DNA from: Butyricimonas faecalis
GTDB lineage: Bacteria > Bacteroidota > Bacteroidia > Bacteroidales > Marinifilaceae
Assembly: GCF_003991565.1 (NCBI RefSeq)
Contig: NZ_CP032819.1
Location: forward strand, 2,480,001 to 2,544,000
DNA: 64,000 nt
Direction: 5' to 3'
Shown here: positions 19,101 to 28,793 of the stretch, in pieces
How the letters are laid out: every line of letters begins with the position of its first letter
How positions within the stretch are numbered: the stretch's first letter is position 1
Position numbers and translations under genes: made by a program
The notes under the pieces: generated by a model
The model's input: the letters and a program-made list of their open reading frames with translations, nothing else
The model's database searches: none
What the model was told of the DNA's origin: nothing

Positions 19101-19700
19101 ATTGATTTCGAAGAAGCAGATCCGGACATTGATCCCACTACATTCTTGGTCTATTCCGGTCAAAAAGATCCTTACTTCACAGGAGGTGTCAACACACGTG
19201 CCCGTTACAAGAGTTTTTCATTAGGAGTAAATTTTTCCGTGTTACTTGGAGCCAAAAAACGTCTTCCTAATCCTTATCAGAATTTTAGTCACGGGAAATT
19301 GCCTGATCCTTTTTACAATTTATCGAAAGACCTGTTAAAACGGTGGCAAAAAACGGGAGACGAAAAACACACGATTTATCCGGCCTTATATACATCTGTC
19401 GAAGATCTATACAATATTCAACTCCCGGACGGTACCATGTCAAATTCCATCTATGACATGTGGGGACAATCTGACGCCATGGTTGTTAATGCTTCTTTTT
19501 TACGTTGTACTCAAATCTCCCTATCTTGGAACATGCCCAAGCAAATATGTTCCAAATTCGGAGCGACCAATTGTTCTATCAGTGCAAACGTGAATAACCC
19601 GTTTGTTATAGGTAGTAGCCGTTTTAATGGTTTTGACCCAGAGTTAGGAGATAGTGTTATGCCCAAAATCTTCTCGTTCGGTTTAAGTGTAGGATTTTAA
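16110..19700 (+). CDS. SusC/RagA-type TonB-dependent outer-membrane receptor with STN signalling domain
   Basis: A 1196-residue transporter. The signal peptide ends near residue 29. Residues about 30-100 are an STN domain (NLNYKDASFVEVINEFRKQ), which marks receptors that signal to FecR. About 115-200 is a carboxypeptidase-regulatory-like domain (GTVLDENGSALPGVTVLVKG). The plug follows (DMVGAYTTVKAEDI, then VLKDASATAIYGSKASNGVI, the RagA signature), then the 22-strand barrel ending in FSFGLSVGF. No carbohydrate-active enzyme lies nearby, so the substrate need not be a glycan; the thioredoxin-fold neighbours hint at a peptide, metal or redox-linked ligand. Confidence 0.96.
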   Translation: MKKKKRTAYTFVSFLFLSVSLLCSSTIYAQNSTVNLNYKDASFVEVINEFRKQTGVKFMYNLEKVKNKRCKDLVVKNVPTQQAIDIVLKHFNLAYSMVEGVVVVKEQPEKPQNPRTIKGTVLDENGSALPGVTVLVKGTTIGVSTDVKGNFSITLPGEKDNSLIFSFIGMQTQVIKCTDDKPLKITMKTDASQLEEVTVISTGYSSLPRKDMVGAYTTVKAEDIMMPAYNSIDQMLQGKIPGMVVVNSSSRIGSTPKITIRGTSTIFGNTDPLWVVDGIIQPDPLPIDASSAVTEDMKNLIGNQISWLNPSDIETITVLKDASATAIYGSKASNGVIVITTKKGSAERTSIRYSTHFSFRTRPNYGMFNYMNSKERIQFSKEAYDAGVRYQSDPLPQIYTYEGLMAMYNKRLINENDFMKQMEQLETCNTDWFDILCRNSFSHNHNLSISGGSQKVTYNASFGYSSSHGTQKGDDMTQFTSRLNVNTQFTKSLSITFNLSGSFSDKKGYGPGVNPQSYANQTSRAIPVYDENGKRVFYKRYYEYQLNRSGQLEYGYNILNEMENSYSKNNSKNFNVSINADWSITDWLKYQFVGSIAYSTNNSESFAGEKTSYIERNYRGYAYGTEPSGSARFNAALLPFGGELATNVINNTSYNMQHKVVFSRTINEIHRLNAMAAMEIRSGENKNNTNTVWGYVPERGEILVSPTYPTEITPVGGTVPISWGALDKLYQGGWKNTTITNNYVSFFVTFAYSLKDRYVFNANVRSDASNRFGQDANKQFDPTYSFGISWRMAEEEFVKTYLPWLNQLNLRATYGVQGNVVTSISPDLITQYQGILPGYNEYYLTISSLPNPLLKWERTKTWNLGLDLQLFNGISMSLEYYGRRSNAIINQDIAQEYGMNAMKLNGGRIHNHGLEYSVNITPYQRKDFVWTIGINASKNWNRTQNNDIRTKADKITKSNFLTGSSDRFLKKGYPLSAFWSYSFAGLDPETGYPTFNLIDFEEADPDIDPTTFLVYSGQKDPYFTGGVNTRARYKSFSLGVNFSVLLGAKKRLPNPYQNFSHGKLPDPFYNLSKDLLKRWQKTGDEKHTIYPALYTSVEDLYNIQLPDGTMSNSIYDMWGQSDAMVVNASFLRCTQISLSWNMPKQICSKFGATNCSISANVNNPFVIGSSRFNGFDPELGDSVMPKIFSFGLSVGF

Positions 19701-19711
19701 AAAAAATCATT

Positions 19712-21277
19712 ATGAAACAACAAATCATATTTATCATTATTATCAGTTTGATTTTAGGAGGGTGCGGAGATTTTCTAGAACCCAAATCCAAAAGTGAATT
19801 TGTACCCAAGGATGCAAATTCCATGCATGAACTTCTATTGGGAGAAGCTTACCCTCGCAATGACATCACGGGATTAAACATTTTCCTTTATCTATTAGAT
19901 GACGATGTTACTTCTGCTCCTTATCAAGAACTCAATATCGGCTCAGACGCTAATGCCTGGTGGGCTCCTTATTCTTGGCAATCGAACATGTACGAGGTCA
20001 TGGATGAAGCCGGGGTAACCACATTCAATATTTATAAAAGTTATTACACTTTAATACTGGGAGCCAACGCCGTTTTGGATTACATTGCTGACATAAATGA
20101 TGATATAAACACGATTAATTCCGTAAAGGCCCAAGCATTAGCTCTTCGTGGATACTTTTACTTCAACTTGGTCAACATTTTCGGAGCACCTTATAATAGC
20201 AATAAAAAAGCATTAGGAGTTCCTCTAAAATTAAACAGTGGAATTGAAGAATCCGAATTAAAAAGAAATACAGTAGAAGAAGTTTATACACAAATATTAA
20301 ATGACCTTCTAGAAGCAGAACGCTTGTACCAGTCATTACCCACAGACCAACAATGGCAAGCGAACTATAGAACAAGTCTTCCCATGGTACAACTACTCCT
20401 TTCCAGAGTCTATTTATACATGGAACAATGGGAAAAAGCAGCAACTTACGCCAACAACGTTATCCAGAACGAGAATTTTCGTCTCTTGGATCTAAAAACA
20501 ATTGACTTCGATTCTGCCTCTCCCTCTTATATAAATTACCACTCCTACACCAACTCAACCGAAGTGATTTGGGTATACGGGAATGTAACAGACGTTACTC
20601 GTTATGTTTACAATATAAGCGCGGGAAAAGAAGGACGTCCATTTTTCAGAGCCTCGGAGGAACTGATGAAAAGTTTTGACGAAACAGCAGGAGACCTACG
20701 TAAAGACCGTTACATTATTCGCAGTTCGTATGAAATCACTAACGCAAACAATGAAGTAGAAGCAATGCCTTCTGCATTCGGGAAAGTGAATGTAAGTCCT
20801 TCCAGATATTATCAACCAACGGGAGGAACCGGCATCTTCGGTAGAAGTTTTCGCCTGTCTGAGGCTTATTTAAATTCTTGTGAAGCAAATGCCATGTTAA
20901 ATAAGTCTAGAGGAAATGCAAATGCGGGAAGAGAAGCACTACGTTTACTAAATGAACTTCGGACATACCGCTTCCCTTCAGATTATCAGGAAAAAAACAT
21001 TTCTGATCCGGATGAATTAATCACGTTTATACAGGACGAACGACGTCGAGAATTATGTTTCGAAGATCACCGATGGTTTGATTTACGCCGTTGGGGAATG
21101 AAAGAAATTAAACACACATGGTTTCCGGATGCAACCTCTACAATCGTCTACACATTACAAAAGAATGATCTCGGGTACACCCTACCTTTACCTCCGGATG
21201 CGTTGGAGTTAAATAACCTGCTGGAACAAAATCCGCTGGCACCCTCTCCTCGCAACGGTAGTTTAACCTCTAATTAA
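19712..21277 (+). CDS. SusD/RagB-family surface lipoprotein
   Basis: A 521-residue partner of the upstream SusC. The signal peptide ends in a lipobox (SLILGGC). Tetratricopeptide-like helices (AQALALRGYFYFNLVNIFG) and the C-terminal signature ELCFEDHRWFDLRRWG identify the RagB/SusD family. SusD forms the lid that captures ligand over the SusC barrel. It starts 11 bp after susC, so the two are co-transcribed. Confidence 0.96.
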   Translation: MKQQIIFIIIISLILGGCGDFLEPKSKSEFVPKDANSMHELLLGEAYPRNDITGLNIFLYLLDDDVTSAPYQELNIGSDANAWWAPYSWQSNMYEVMDEAGVTTFNIYKSYYTLILGANAVLDYIADINDDINTINSVKAQALALRGYFYFNLVNIFGAPYNSNKKALGVPLKLNSGIEESELKRNTVEEVYTQILNDLLEAERLYQSLPTDQQWQANYRTSLPMVQLLLSRVYLYMEQWEKAATYANNVIQNENFRLLDLKTIDFDSASPSYINYHSYTNSTEVIWVYGNVTDVTRYVYNISAGKEGRPFFRASEELMKSFDETAGDLRKDRYIIRSSYEITNANNEVEAMPSAFGKVNVSPSRYYQPTGGTGIFGRSFRLSEAYLNSCEANAMLNKSRGNANAGREALRLLNELRTYRFPSDYQEKNISDPDELITFIQDERRRELCFEDHRWFDLRRWGMKEIKHTWFPDATSTIVYTLQKNDLGYTLPLPPDALELNNLLEQNPLAPSPRNGSLTSN

Positions 21278-22534
<1,257 letters not shown>

Positions 22535-22550
22535 ACATCATAACTAAAAC

Positions 22551-22581
22551 AGTGTCAAAAGTCTTAAAAACTTTTGACACT
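22551..22581 (+). terminator. Terminator of the sigma/FecR/SusCD operon
   Basis: An 11-bp perfect stem (agtgtcaaaag with cttttgacact) with a 9-nt loop lies 16 bp after the GT-lipoprotein stop. The tail is only weakly T-rich, so read-through into the tlpA-like gene is possible. Confidence 0.6.
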
Positions 22582-22615
22582 GCATTTCCTTGCACATTTT
22601 TCATATTTCAAAAAC

Positions 22616-23707
22616 ATGAAAATAAGAATCCTCATATTCCTACAGTTCCTCTATTTCCCCCTTTTCGCACAAGACGAAAATATTTATCAATATCTCAAAC
22701 AAACATGGTCGAAAGAATTTTCCTCTGCTAAAGATATTACAACGACCTATCATGATAATATAAAACGACTAGGCAAAAAAAACATCCCCTCAATCGTTCA
22801 AAATAATTGTTTCATGATTTTAAAAAGTGGGAAATACATCACACAACATAAAGGAGAAAAAAAAGATATAAAATCTTTACTCCGCCAAACACCTACCATT
22901 GATTTAAACGATTCTACCGTAATCGTATTCATGCAACAAAACTCTCCCGGCCAATGGACAGATTATTATTATATGATTCAAGCCTTAAAAAAGGGAGAAA
23001 CTTTCGATGCCGCAAGAGACGGGATCTCCATGTCCACACAATTCCTCGCGAGACCACTCAACCACAACGATTACGCCAAATTAAAAAATATTTTTTCTTG
23101 TAACAATAAACTACTACATGAAACCTACCTGGAAAAAATGAAATTTCTCTTCCAAAACAATGGATGCCCGGAAGAAATTGCAGCATTACGCCTTACCATA
23201 GAATCATGCGTGAAAGACTCCCCATTAAAACAAGAAATACTAAAACTATACACACAATACCAAACTTTAAGCAAAGGCCAATCGGCACCATTATCTTCAT
23301 TGAAAGATACAAATGGCAAAAATTACACGTTCGCTGATTTCAGAGGGAAAGTGGTTATCGTGGATGTTTGGGCTACATGGTGTTGTAGCTGCATTGAAAA
23401 AATGCCCAAATTCATGCAATTAAAAAATGAATTCAAACCATATAAAGACATCCTATTTCTAACCATCTCTATTGATCGGAAAAGCAACCGAGACAAATGG
23501 TTAAAAGCCATCAAAGAAAACAACATGACAGACATGTTGAATTTAATTTCAGACCCGACAGCAAATTCCCACTTTGAAACAGAATACCATATAACCGGAA
23601 TTCCTCGTTATTTCATTATAGACAAAGAAGGAAAAATCGTAACGGTTTTTGCCCCCGGTCCCGGAGAAGAAATGAAAACATTAATCCAAAATACATTAAA
23701 ACAATAA
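22616..23707 (+). CDS. TlpA-family thiol-disulfide oxidoreductase
   Basis: The ATG at 22616 gives a clean signal peptide (MKIRILIFLQFLYFPLFAQ); the frame is open from 22574. The N-terminal 220 residues are an unassigned helical extension. The C-terminal domain is TlpA-like: KGQSAPLSSLKDTNGK, DFRGKVVIVDVWATWCCSC with an intact CxxC (Cys-Cys-Ser-Cys), and the cis-Pro in TGIPRYF. It probably acts in the periplasm as a reductant or isomerase. It follows the SusCD operon and is 2 bp from the next thioredoxin-fold gene. Confidence 0.88.
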   Translation: MKIRILIFLQFLYFPLFAQDENIYQYLKQTWSKEFSSAKDITTTYHDNIKRLGKKNIPSIVQNNCFMILKSGKYITQHKGEKKDIKSLLRQTPTIDLNDSTVIVFMQQNSPGQWTDYYYMIQALKKGETFDAARDGISMSTQFLARPLNHNDYAKLKNIFSCNNKLLHETYLEKMKFLFQNNGCPEEIAALRLTIESCVKDSPLKQEILKLYTQYQTLSKGQSAPLSSLKDTNGKNYTFADFRGKVVIVDVWATWCCSCIEKMPKFMQLKNEFKPYKDILFLTISIDRKSNRDKWLKAIKENNMTDMLNLISDPTANSHFETEYHITGIPRYFIIDKEGKIVTVFAPGPGEEMKTLIQNTLKQ

Positions 23708-23709
23708 TT

Positions 23710-24786
23710 ATGAAACGCATCTTTTTAATTAGTTTACTATTTTTCCTTACAGGTTATTGTCTAGCTCAAGAAGGAACAAACTTTGAAGATCTTACCTTTA
23801 AAGAAGCATTGGCAAAATCGAAAGACAGCGGCAAAAAATTATTCATAGATTGTTACACGAAAACCTGCGGACCATGTAAATATATGGTAAAATTCATCTT
23901 CCCATTGAAGGAATGTGGTGACTATTTCAACAGCAACTACGTCTGTATCATGAAGGACATGGAAGAAGGTGAAGGTATTGATATTGCTCAAAAATACAAC
24001 GTACGAATATACCCAACTTACCTGATACTCAACCACGACGGAACCGTATATTGCCGTTTGGATGGGGGATCCGTACTCAATCCGAAAGAAAACTTCGTCC
24101 AAAAAGTCAAAGATGCCATTGAATTGGCAGAAGCCAACCGGAAATATGCAGCGGGAGAACGAGATAAGGCGTTCTTGGAAAAATATATCAGCATTCTACA
24201 AACTCACGACAAAAAACAATTACAAAGCGTCATGAGCGAAACCATGATCCAACTAGGCGTGAACAAACTATGCGAACCGAAAAACTGGAATCTAATCAAG
24301 ACTGAAATAAACGAAGTGGATACTCCCCTATTCCGCTATCTAGTGACAAATCGGAAAACATTCAGCAAAATCCTCGGTCAACAGGAAATTGAAAACAAAA
24401 TCATGTCCGTCTACTTGAATGAATTCCGGTTATTTAAAATGATGGGCATCGACTTCGAAAAACGAATGGCAGACTTAAAACAATTTGAAAAAGACCGGTA
24501 CAAAAACGCCCTTCCGTTAAGATACCGCATGCTCTTTTATTCCATCATTTCTCAAAAGCAAAAAGATCGGGTCAACGAAATTCTTAAAACCCTCCAGGAC
24601 ATGAACAAAAAACTCCCGAACGAAGACGACCGCATAGCTGTCCTACGGGAACTTTCGGGTTTCGAACGGATAGCCAATCAACAGCAAAAAAAGGAAGCTT
24701 GCGAATACCTACAAAAAATAAGTAATAACCTCCAACCCAACCATGTTAACTATGTGCAGAAACTGATAGCACGCATAAACAAATAA
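23710..24786 (+). CDS. Exported thioredoxin-fold protein (DUF255/thioredoxin-like)
   Basis: A signal peptide (MKRIFLISLLFFLTGYCLAQ) is followed by a thioredoxin domain: EALAKSKDSGKKLFIDCYTK, the CxxC in CGPCKYM, and VRIYPTYLILNHDG with cis-Pro. The remaining 220 residues are helical and lack a family I can name. It starts 2 bp after the tlpA-like gene, so the two are one operon and may form a periplasmic redox relay. Confidence 0.87.
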   Translation: MKRIFLISLLFFLTGYCLAQEGTNFEDLTFKEALAKSKDSGKKLFIDCYTKTCGPCKYMVKFIFPLKECGDYFNSNYVCIMKDMEEGEGIDIAQKYNVRIYPTYLILNHDGTVYCRLDGGSVLNPKENFVQKVKDAIELAEANRKYAAGERDKAFLEKYISILQTHDKKQLQSVMSETMIQLGVNKLCEPKNWNLIKTEINEVDTPLFRYLVTNRKTFSKILGQQEIENKIMSVYLNEFRLFKMMGIDFEKRMADLKQFEKDRYKNALPLRYRMLFYSIISQKQKDRVNEILKTLQDMNKKLPNEDDRIAVLRELSGFERIANQQQKKEACEYLQKISNNLQPNHVNYVQKLIARINK

Positions 24787-24793
24787 TCCCTCC

Positions 24794-24826
24794 GAGAGGT
24801 CACCTGACTAACAACAGGTGATCTCT
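24794..24826. terminator. Bidirectional hairpin between convergent genes
   Basis: gagaggtcacctg (24794-24806) pairs with caggtgatctctt (24814-24826) with a 7-nt loop. The right arm lies inside the end of the phosphopantetheinyl transferase gene. Confidence 0.6.
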
Positions 24827-25488
24827 TCAAAAGCAACTTCCCGAATCCCCGATAAACCATCGTATTCACCACAAACATAACAGGCATACTCCGCATCTAC
24901 CGGACAAGAATTTACATACACCGGTAACTCGTTTTCTCCCTCATACAAGGAAACACGCTCTCCCACAAACTCCGCGAAAAAACTATTCAACGGACGAGTT
25001 AATCCCATCCCTGTATATTTTAGGTAACTTTCTTTCACAGACCAGTAATTAAAAAACAACTGATCCTGTTTTGTTCCATGCAAGGAGGTCAACACCCGCA
25101 CTTCCCGCTCATGAAAAAAACGTCCGGCAACTTCCATTCGAGCCTTGGCCCGTTTTTCAATATCAACCCCGATCTCCCGATCCGATACGGCACAAACCAC
25201 ATAATCTCCCGAATGAGAGAGATTGAAAAATACATCCTCCCGTCCGACAATAAAAGGTTTCCCTTTTTCACCCCGGGCTATCCGGTAAGTTCCCAACGGC
25301 AAATTCCAATATTCCCGCAAAGCAAAACCGACCAATGCTTCCCCCAACAAACGGCGAAGAGCCGCCTTCCCGTTTTTATACCCCAGGACTTCATTATAAC
25401 ATTCACCGGAAACAAAATTTTGTAAGCAAACAAACAAATTTTCTTGTTCTACATGCTCCGGAATCCGAATATACAATACCTTTATCAT
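24808..25488 (-). CDS. 4'-phosphopantetheinyl transferase (Sfp type)
   Basis: A 226-residue enzyme that transfers phosphopantetheine from CoA to a carrier-protein serine. The magnesium-binding motif is IGVDIEKR, and the second signature is FFNYWSVKESYLKYTGMGL (the WxxKESxxK motif). PFIVGREDVFFNLSHSGDYV matches the substrate-binding region. Sfp-type enzymes serve polyketide/peptide synthases or, where AcpS is lacking, fatty acid synthesis; no such synthase is in the window. Confidence 0.92.
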   Translation of the reverse strand: MIKVLYIRIPEHVEQENLFVCLQNFVSGECYNEVLGYKNGKAALRRLLGEALVGFALREYWNLPLGTYRIARGEKGKPFIVGREDVFFNLSHSGDYVVCAVSDREIGVDIEKRAKARMEVAGRFFHEREVRVLTSLHGTKQDQLFFNYWSVKESYLKYTGMGLTRPLNSFFAEFVGERVSLYEGENELPVYVNSCPVDAEYACYVCGEYDGLSGIREVAFEEITCC

Positions 25489-25635
25489 GATACAAAGGTA
25501 AAAAAGTTAGAAACAACTAATTTCTTCCCAAAAACAAATAATCCAGAAAACCTAATAAAAACGGGTATCTTAACGTTATTTTAAATATATCTCCTAAAAA
25601 ATTTAAGAAAATATTCACATTTCTCCATGAAAAAC

Positions 25636-25666
25636 TTGTTTATATCATTTTTATCCTCTATTTTTG
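25636..25666 (+). promoter_or_regulatory. Promoter for the first TonB paralogue
   Basis: TTG at 25636-25638, a 20-bp spacer and TATTTTTG at 25659-25666 match the Bacteroidetes promoter consensus, 44 bp before the ATG. Confidence 0.6.
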
Positions 25667-25709
25667 AAACATCAAATTAACGTTTAAATAACATTTAGGA
25701 ATAAACGCC

Positions 25710-26408
25710 ATGGAAGTAAAGAAAACATCCCGTTCCAATCTTGAGAACAAGCGGTTCATTTTCCGCGAGATTGGCTTCATCGTAGCCTTGTCGATGGTGT
25801 TTTTTGCCTTTGAAACAAAATACTACCAGGAAGAAGCTAAAGAAATCTCTTTCCCCGTGGAGACGAGTGATATAGAAGAAGTTCTTCCGGTTTTTGTTCC
25901 CCAAAGAGCTTCCCAACCGCTTCCCAAAATTTCCGTGAAACCGTTGGATTTCATCGAAATCGTGGAGAACGAAATGGATTTCGAAAACGAGATGGACGTT
26001 GTGGATGATAACGAGAACACGAAAGGTTCTTTGACAGGTAAGGCTACCGATTGGCAAAGTGAATACGGTAACACGGATGAAACGGGAGAAGGAGATGGAG
26101 ACATACCGTTTATTACAGTTGAAAAAATGCCTCGTTTCAACGGAGATTTGAACACATGGCTTCGGAAAAATTTAAGATACCCAGCAAGATGCGCGGAAAT
26201 GGGCATCGGAGGGAAAGTATTTATTGAATTCGTGGTAGAGAAAGATGGTAGCATCAGTTCCATCAACGTCGTTCGTTCTGCCGACCCGGATTTATCACAA
26301 GAAGCCATTCGCGTGGTAAAAGCCATGCCCAAATGGATTCCGGGAATGCAACGGGACAAAGCCGTGAGAGTTCGGTTTACCATCCCGATTACCTTCCAAT
26401 TAAGATAA
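25710..26408 (+). CDS. TonB-family energy transducer, paralogue 1 (divergent)
   Basis: A 232-residue protein with the shared start MEVKKTSRSNLENKR, one membrane helix (about 19-38), a periplasmic spacer and a TonB C-terminal domain (MPRFNGDLNTWLRKNLRYP to the end, IPITFQLR). TonB couples the inner-membrane proton gradient to outer-membrane receptors. Unlike the two paralogues at 26679 and 30590 it lacks the polyproline run and has QRASQPLPKISVKPLDF instead, and FNGDLNTWL replaces FPGGxVQKWI. It has its own promoter and terminator. ExbB/ExbD are not in the window. Confidence 0.88.
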   Translation: MEVKKTSRSNLENKRFIFREIGFIVALSMVFFAFETKYYQEEAKEISFPVETSDIEEVLPVFVPQRASQPLPKISVKPLDFIEIVENEMDFENEMDVVDDNENTKGSLTGKATDWQSEYGNTDETGEGDGDIPFITVEKMPRFNGDLNTWLRKNLRYPARCAEMGIGGKVFIEFVVEKDGSISSINVVRSADPDLSQEAIRVVKAMPKWIPGMQRDKAVRVRFTIPITFQLR

Positions 26409-26448
26409 GAAAACATACAGTGATTTACATACAATACGAACATCCCGA

Positions 26449-26481
26449 AAAAGGACAGCCTGCAAAGGTTGTCCTTTTTTT
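26449..26481 (+). terminator. Rho-independent terminator after TonB paralogue 1
   Basis: aaaaggacagcc pairs with ggttgtcctttt around a short loop, followed by a run of T. Confidence 0.8.
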
Positions 26482-26599
26482 CACTAAACATCGTGCATCA
26501 CCCCACTCGAAACAAAAACAACAATCAAAACTTTTAAGAAGATTTTAATGAAGTTTAGTGATCATTTTAACATTTTCTTCAAAAAAAAGGGGAGAAATA

Positions 26600-26630
26600 T
26601 TGTGGTTTATTATGAATTTGACTATTTTTA
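26600..26630 (+). promoter_or_regulatory. Probable promoter for TonB paralogue 2
   Basis: TTG at 26600-26602, a 20-bp spacer and TATTTTTA at 26623-26630 (one mismatch to TAnnTTTG). Confidence 0.45.
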
Positions 26631-26678
26631 CCCACGCAAATTGTGAGAAAAACAAGACTATAATATTAAACTAATAAC

Positions 26679-27371
26679 ATGGAAGTAAAAAAATCACCTA
26701 AAGCAGATCTTGAAGGGAAAAAGACCATTTTTCTTGAGATCGGTTTTGTTATAGCTCTAGGGATTCTACTGAGTGCTTTCAACTGGAAGACCAACACGAA
26801 AGTAGAAGAAGGGTTTGTTATTACCCAAGAAGAGCAGGTTGAGGAGGAAATCATTCCTATTACTCAACAAATGATGAAACCACCCCCACCACCTCCTCCA
26901 GCCCCTAAATTGACGGACTTGATCGAGATCGTGGAAGACGAATTAAGTATTGACGAGGAACTTGAAATCGACGATGCGGAAGCTGATGTTGAAAACAAAA
27001 GCAATTACAACTTTGATTACGACGGAGACAGCTGGGGTGAAGAAGAGAGCGACGGAGAAGCTGACATCTTCCAAGTAGTAGAAGATATGCCGCAATTCCC
27101 CGGAGGTAGCGTGCAAAAATGGATCGCGAAAAACGTAAAATACCCGATGATCGCGCAAGAGAATAACATTCAGGGTAAAGTTTTCGTACAATTCGTGATC
27201 GAAAAAGACGGTAGTGTTAGCGACGTGAAAGTTGCCAGATCCGTTGACCCATCTTTGGACAAAGAAGCCATTCGCGTGGTGAAAGCCATGCCGAAATGGA
27301 AACCTGGAAAACAGAGAGGTAAACCGGTTCGAGTATCTTACACTGTACCTATCAACTTCCAGTTACAGTAA
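26679..27371 (+). CDS. TonB-family energy transducer, paralogue 2
   Basis: A 230-residue protein with an N-terminal helix (EIGFVIALGILLSAFNW), a proline run (KPPPPPPPAP) near residue 70, an acidic linker (about 90-125) and a TonB C-terminal domain (MPQFPGGSVQKWIAKNVKYP, VKAMPKWKPGKQRGKPVRV). It is closely similar to the gene at 30590 and less so to the one at 25710. The shared N-terminal MEVKKSxKAxLE and the C-terminal domain show recent duplication. Confidence 0.93.
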   Translation: MEVKKSPKADLEGKKTIFLEIGFVIALGILLSAFNWKTNTKVEEGFVITQEEQVEEEIIPITQQMMKPPPPPPPAPKLTDLIEIVEDELSIDEELEIDDAEADVENKSNYNFDYDGDSWGEEESDGEADIFQVVEDMPQFPGGSVQKWIAKNVKYPMIAQENNIQGKVFVQFVIEKDGSVSDVKVARSVDPSLDKEAIRVVKAMPKWKPGKQRGKPVRVSYTVPINFQLQ

Positions 27372-27392
27372 AAAGACATGTTAAATCATAAC

Positions 27393-27426
27393 AAGGGGCT
27401 GTCGATCATCGTCAGCCCCTTCTTTT
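27393..27426 (+). terminator. Rho-independent terminator after TonB paralogue 2
   Basis: aaggggctg (27393-27401) pairs with cagcccctt (27413-27421), followed by ctttt, ending 8 bp before hflX. Confidence 0.8.
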
Positions 27427-27433
27427 CCTATTT

Positions 27434-28666
27434 ATGAGCGAATATTTTTATACGAAGAAAGAAGCAGAAAAAGCCATTCTTGTAGGTGTAGCGCTACAAT
27501 CAGAAAACATCAGCTATGACATAATGTGTGAATACTTGGACGAACTCGCGTTCCTAGCGGAAACAGCAGGAGCGGAAACCGTGAAAATATTCACGCAAAA
27601 CTTGGATAAGCCGGTAACGGCCACCTTTATCGGTAAAGGGAAATTGGAAGAAATCAAAACATACGTCGAAGAAAACGACATCGACTTGATCATCTTTGAT
27701 GACGAATTAAGCCCGACACAAATCAGAAATCTTGAAAGAGAACTAAAAGGAAGAAAAGTCCTTGACCGTACCAACCTTATCCTGGATATTTTCGCCAAAA
27801 GAGCCCGTACGGCGGAAGCAAAAGCCCAAGTTGAACTGGCACAATACCAATACTTACTTCCTCGTCTGACGGGTATGTGGACCCACTTGGAAAGACAAAA
27901 AGGAGGTATCGGACTTCGCGGTCCGGGAGAAAGCGAAATCGAAACCGACAGACGTATCATCCGGGACAAAATTACTCGCTTGAAAGAACAACTGGCCAAG
28001 ATTGACAAACAGATGGTCACGCAACGTAAAAACCGCGGGAAACTCGTGCGAGTAGCCTTAGTGGGATACACCAACGTGGGCAAATCCACGCTCATGAACC
28101 TGCTAAGCAAATCGGAAGTATTCGCCGAGAACAAACTTTTTGCAACCCTGGACACCACGGTACGAAAAATCGCCATCAAGAACGTTCCGCTATTATTGGC
28201 CGACACGGTCGGGTTCATCCGTAAACTTCCCCATCACCTGGTAGAATCATTTAAATCCACGCTCGACGAGGTAAGAGAAGCGGATGTCATTTTGCATGTA
28301 GTCGACATCTCCCACCCCCAGTTCGAGGATCAGATCCGGGTCGTGAACGAAACTCTGGGCGAATTAATGAATCACTCCAAACCCACGATCACGGTATTCA
28401 ATAAAATAGATGCCTTCACGTACACGAAAAAAGACGAGGACGACCTCACCCCCATGGAACGGAAAAACTATAGCCTGGAGGACCTGAAACAAATGTGGAT
28501 GTCCAAACAGGAGGGAGAAACCGTGTACATTTCGGCTAAATCCAAAGAAAATATCGAGGAATTGAAAGAAAAGCTATACGATATAGTCAAAGACATCCAT
28601 TCGGCACGCTTCCCGTTCAACGATTTCTTGTATCAAGACTTCGAGTTGGACGAAGAGGGCAAGTAA
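27434..28666 (+). CDS. hflX: HflX, ribosome-associated GTPase
   Basis: A 410-residue GTPase that binds the 50S subunit and splits stalled or stressed ribosomes. The HflX N-terminal domain occupies about residues 1-190 and includes GPGESEIETDRRIIRDKI. The G domain has G1 GYTNVGKST, G3 DTVGF and G4 NKID. The start follows the TonB paralogue 2 terminator by 8 bp. Palindromic repeat A starts 54 bp after its stop. Confidence 0.96.
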   Translation: MSEYFYTKKEAEKAILVGVALQSENISYDIMCEYLDELAFLAETAGAETVKIFTQNLDKPVTATFIGKGKLEEIKTYVEENDIDLIIFDDELSPTQIRNLERELKGRKVLDRTNLILDIFAKRARTAEAKAQVELAQYQYLLPRLTGMWTHLERQKGGIGLRGPGESEIETDRRIIRDKITRLKEQLAKIDKQMVTQRKNRGKLVRVALVGYTNVGKSTLMNLLSKSEVFAENKLFATLDTTVRKIAIKNVPLLLADTVGFIRKLPHHLVESFKSTLDEVREADVILHVVDISHPQFEDQIRVVNETLGELMNHSKPTITVFNKIDAFTYTKKDEDDLTPMERKNYSLEDLKQMWMSKQEGETVYISAKSKENIEELKEKLYDIVKDIHSARFPFNDFLYQDFELDEEGK

Positions 28667-28793
28667 GCACGAACAAGACAAAAAACAGAGGGATTTGACC
28701 ATTCCCCCTTCAAGGGACAGTCTAACAAGTCTTATTCCTATCAACAAGCTACCCCCTCCAACTCCCCCTATTCTTATGATTTATGCAAATATT

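Noticed and set aside
25823..26491. 222-codon frame opposite TonB paralogue 1
   Set aside because: Shadow of a well-supported gene; no signal or domain, and it crosses the terminator.
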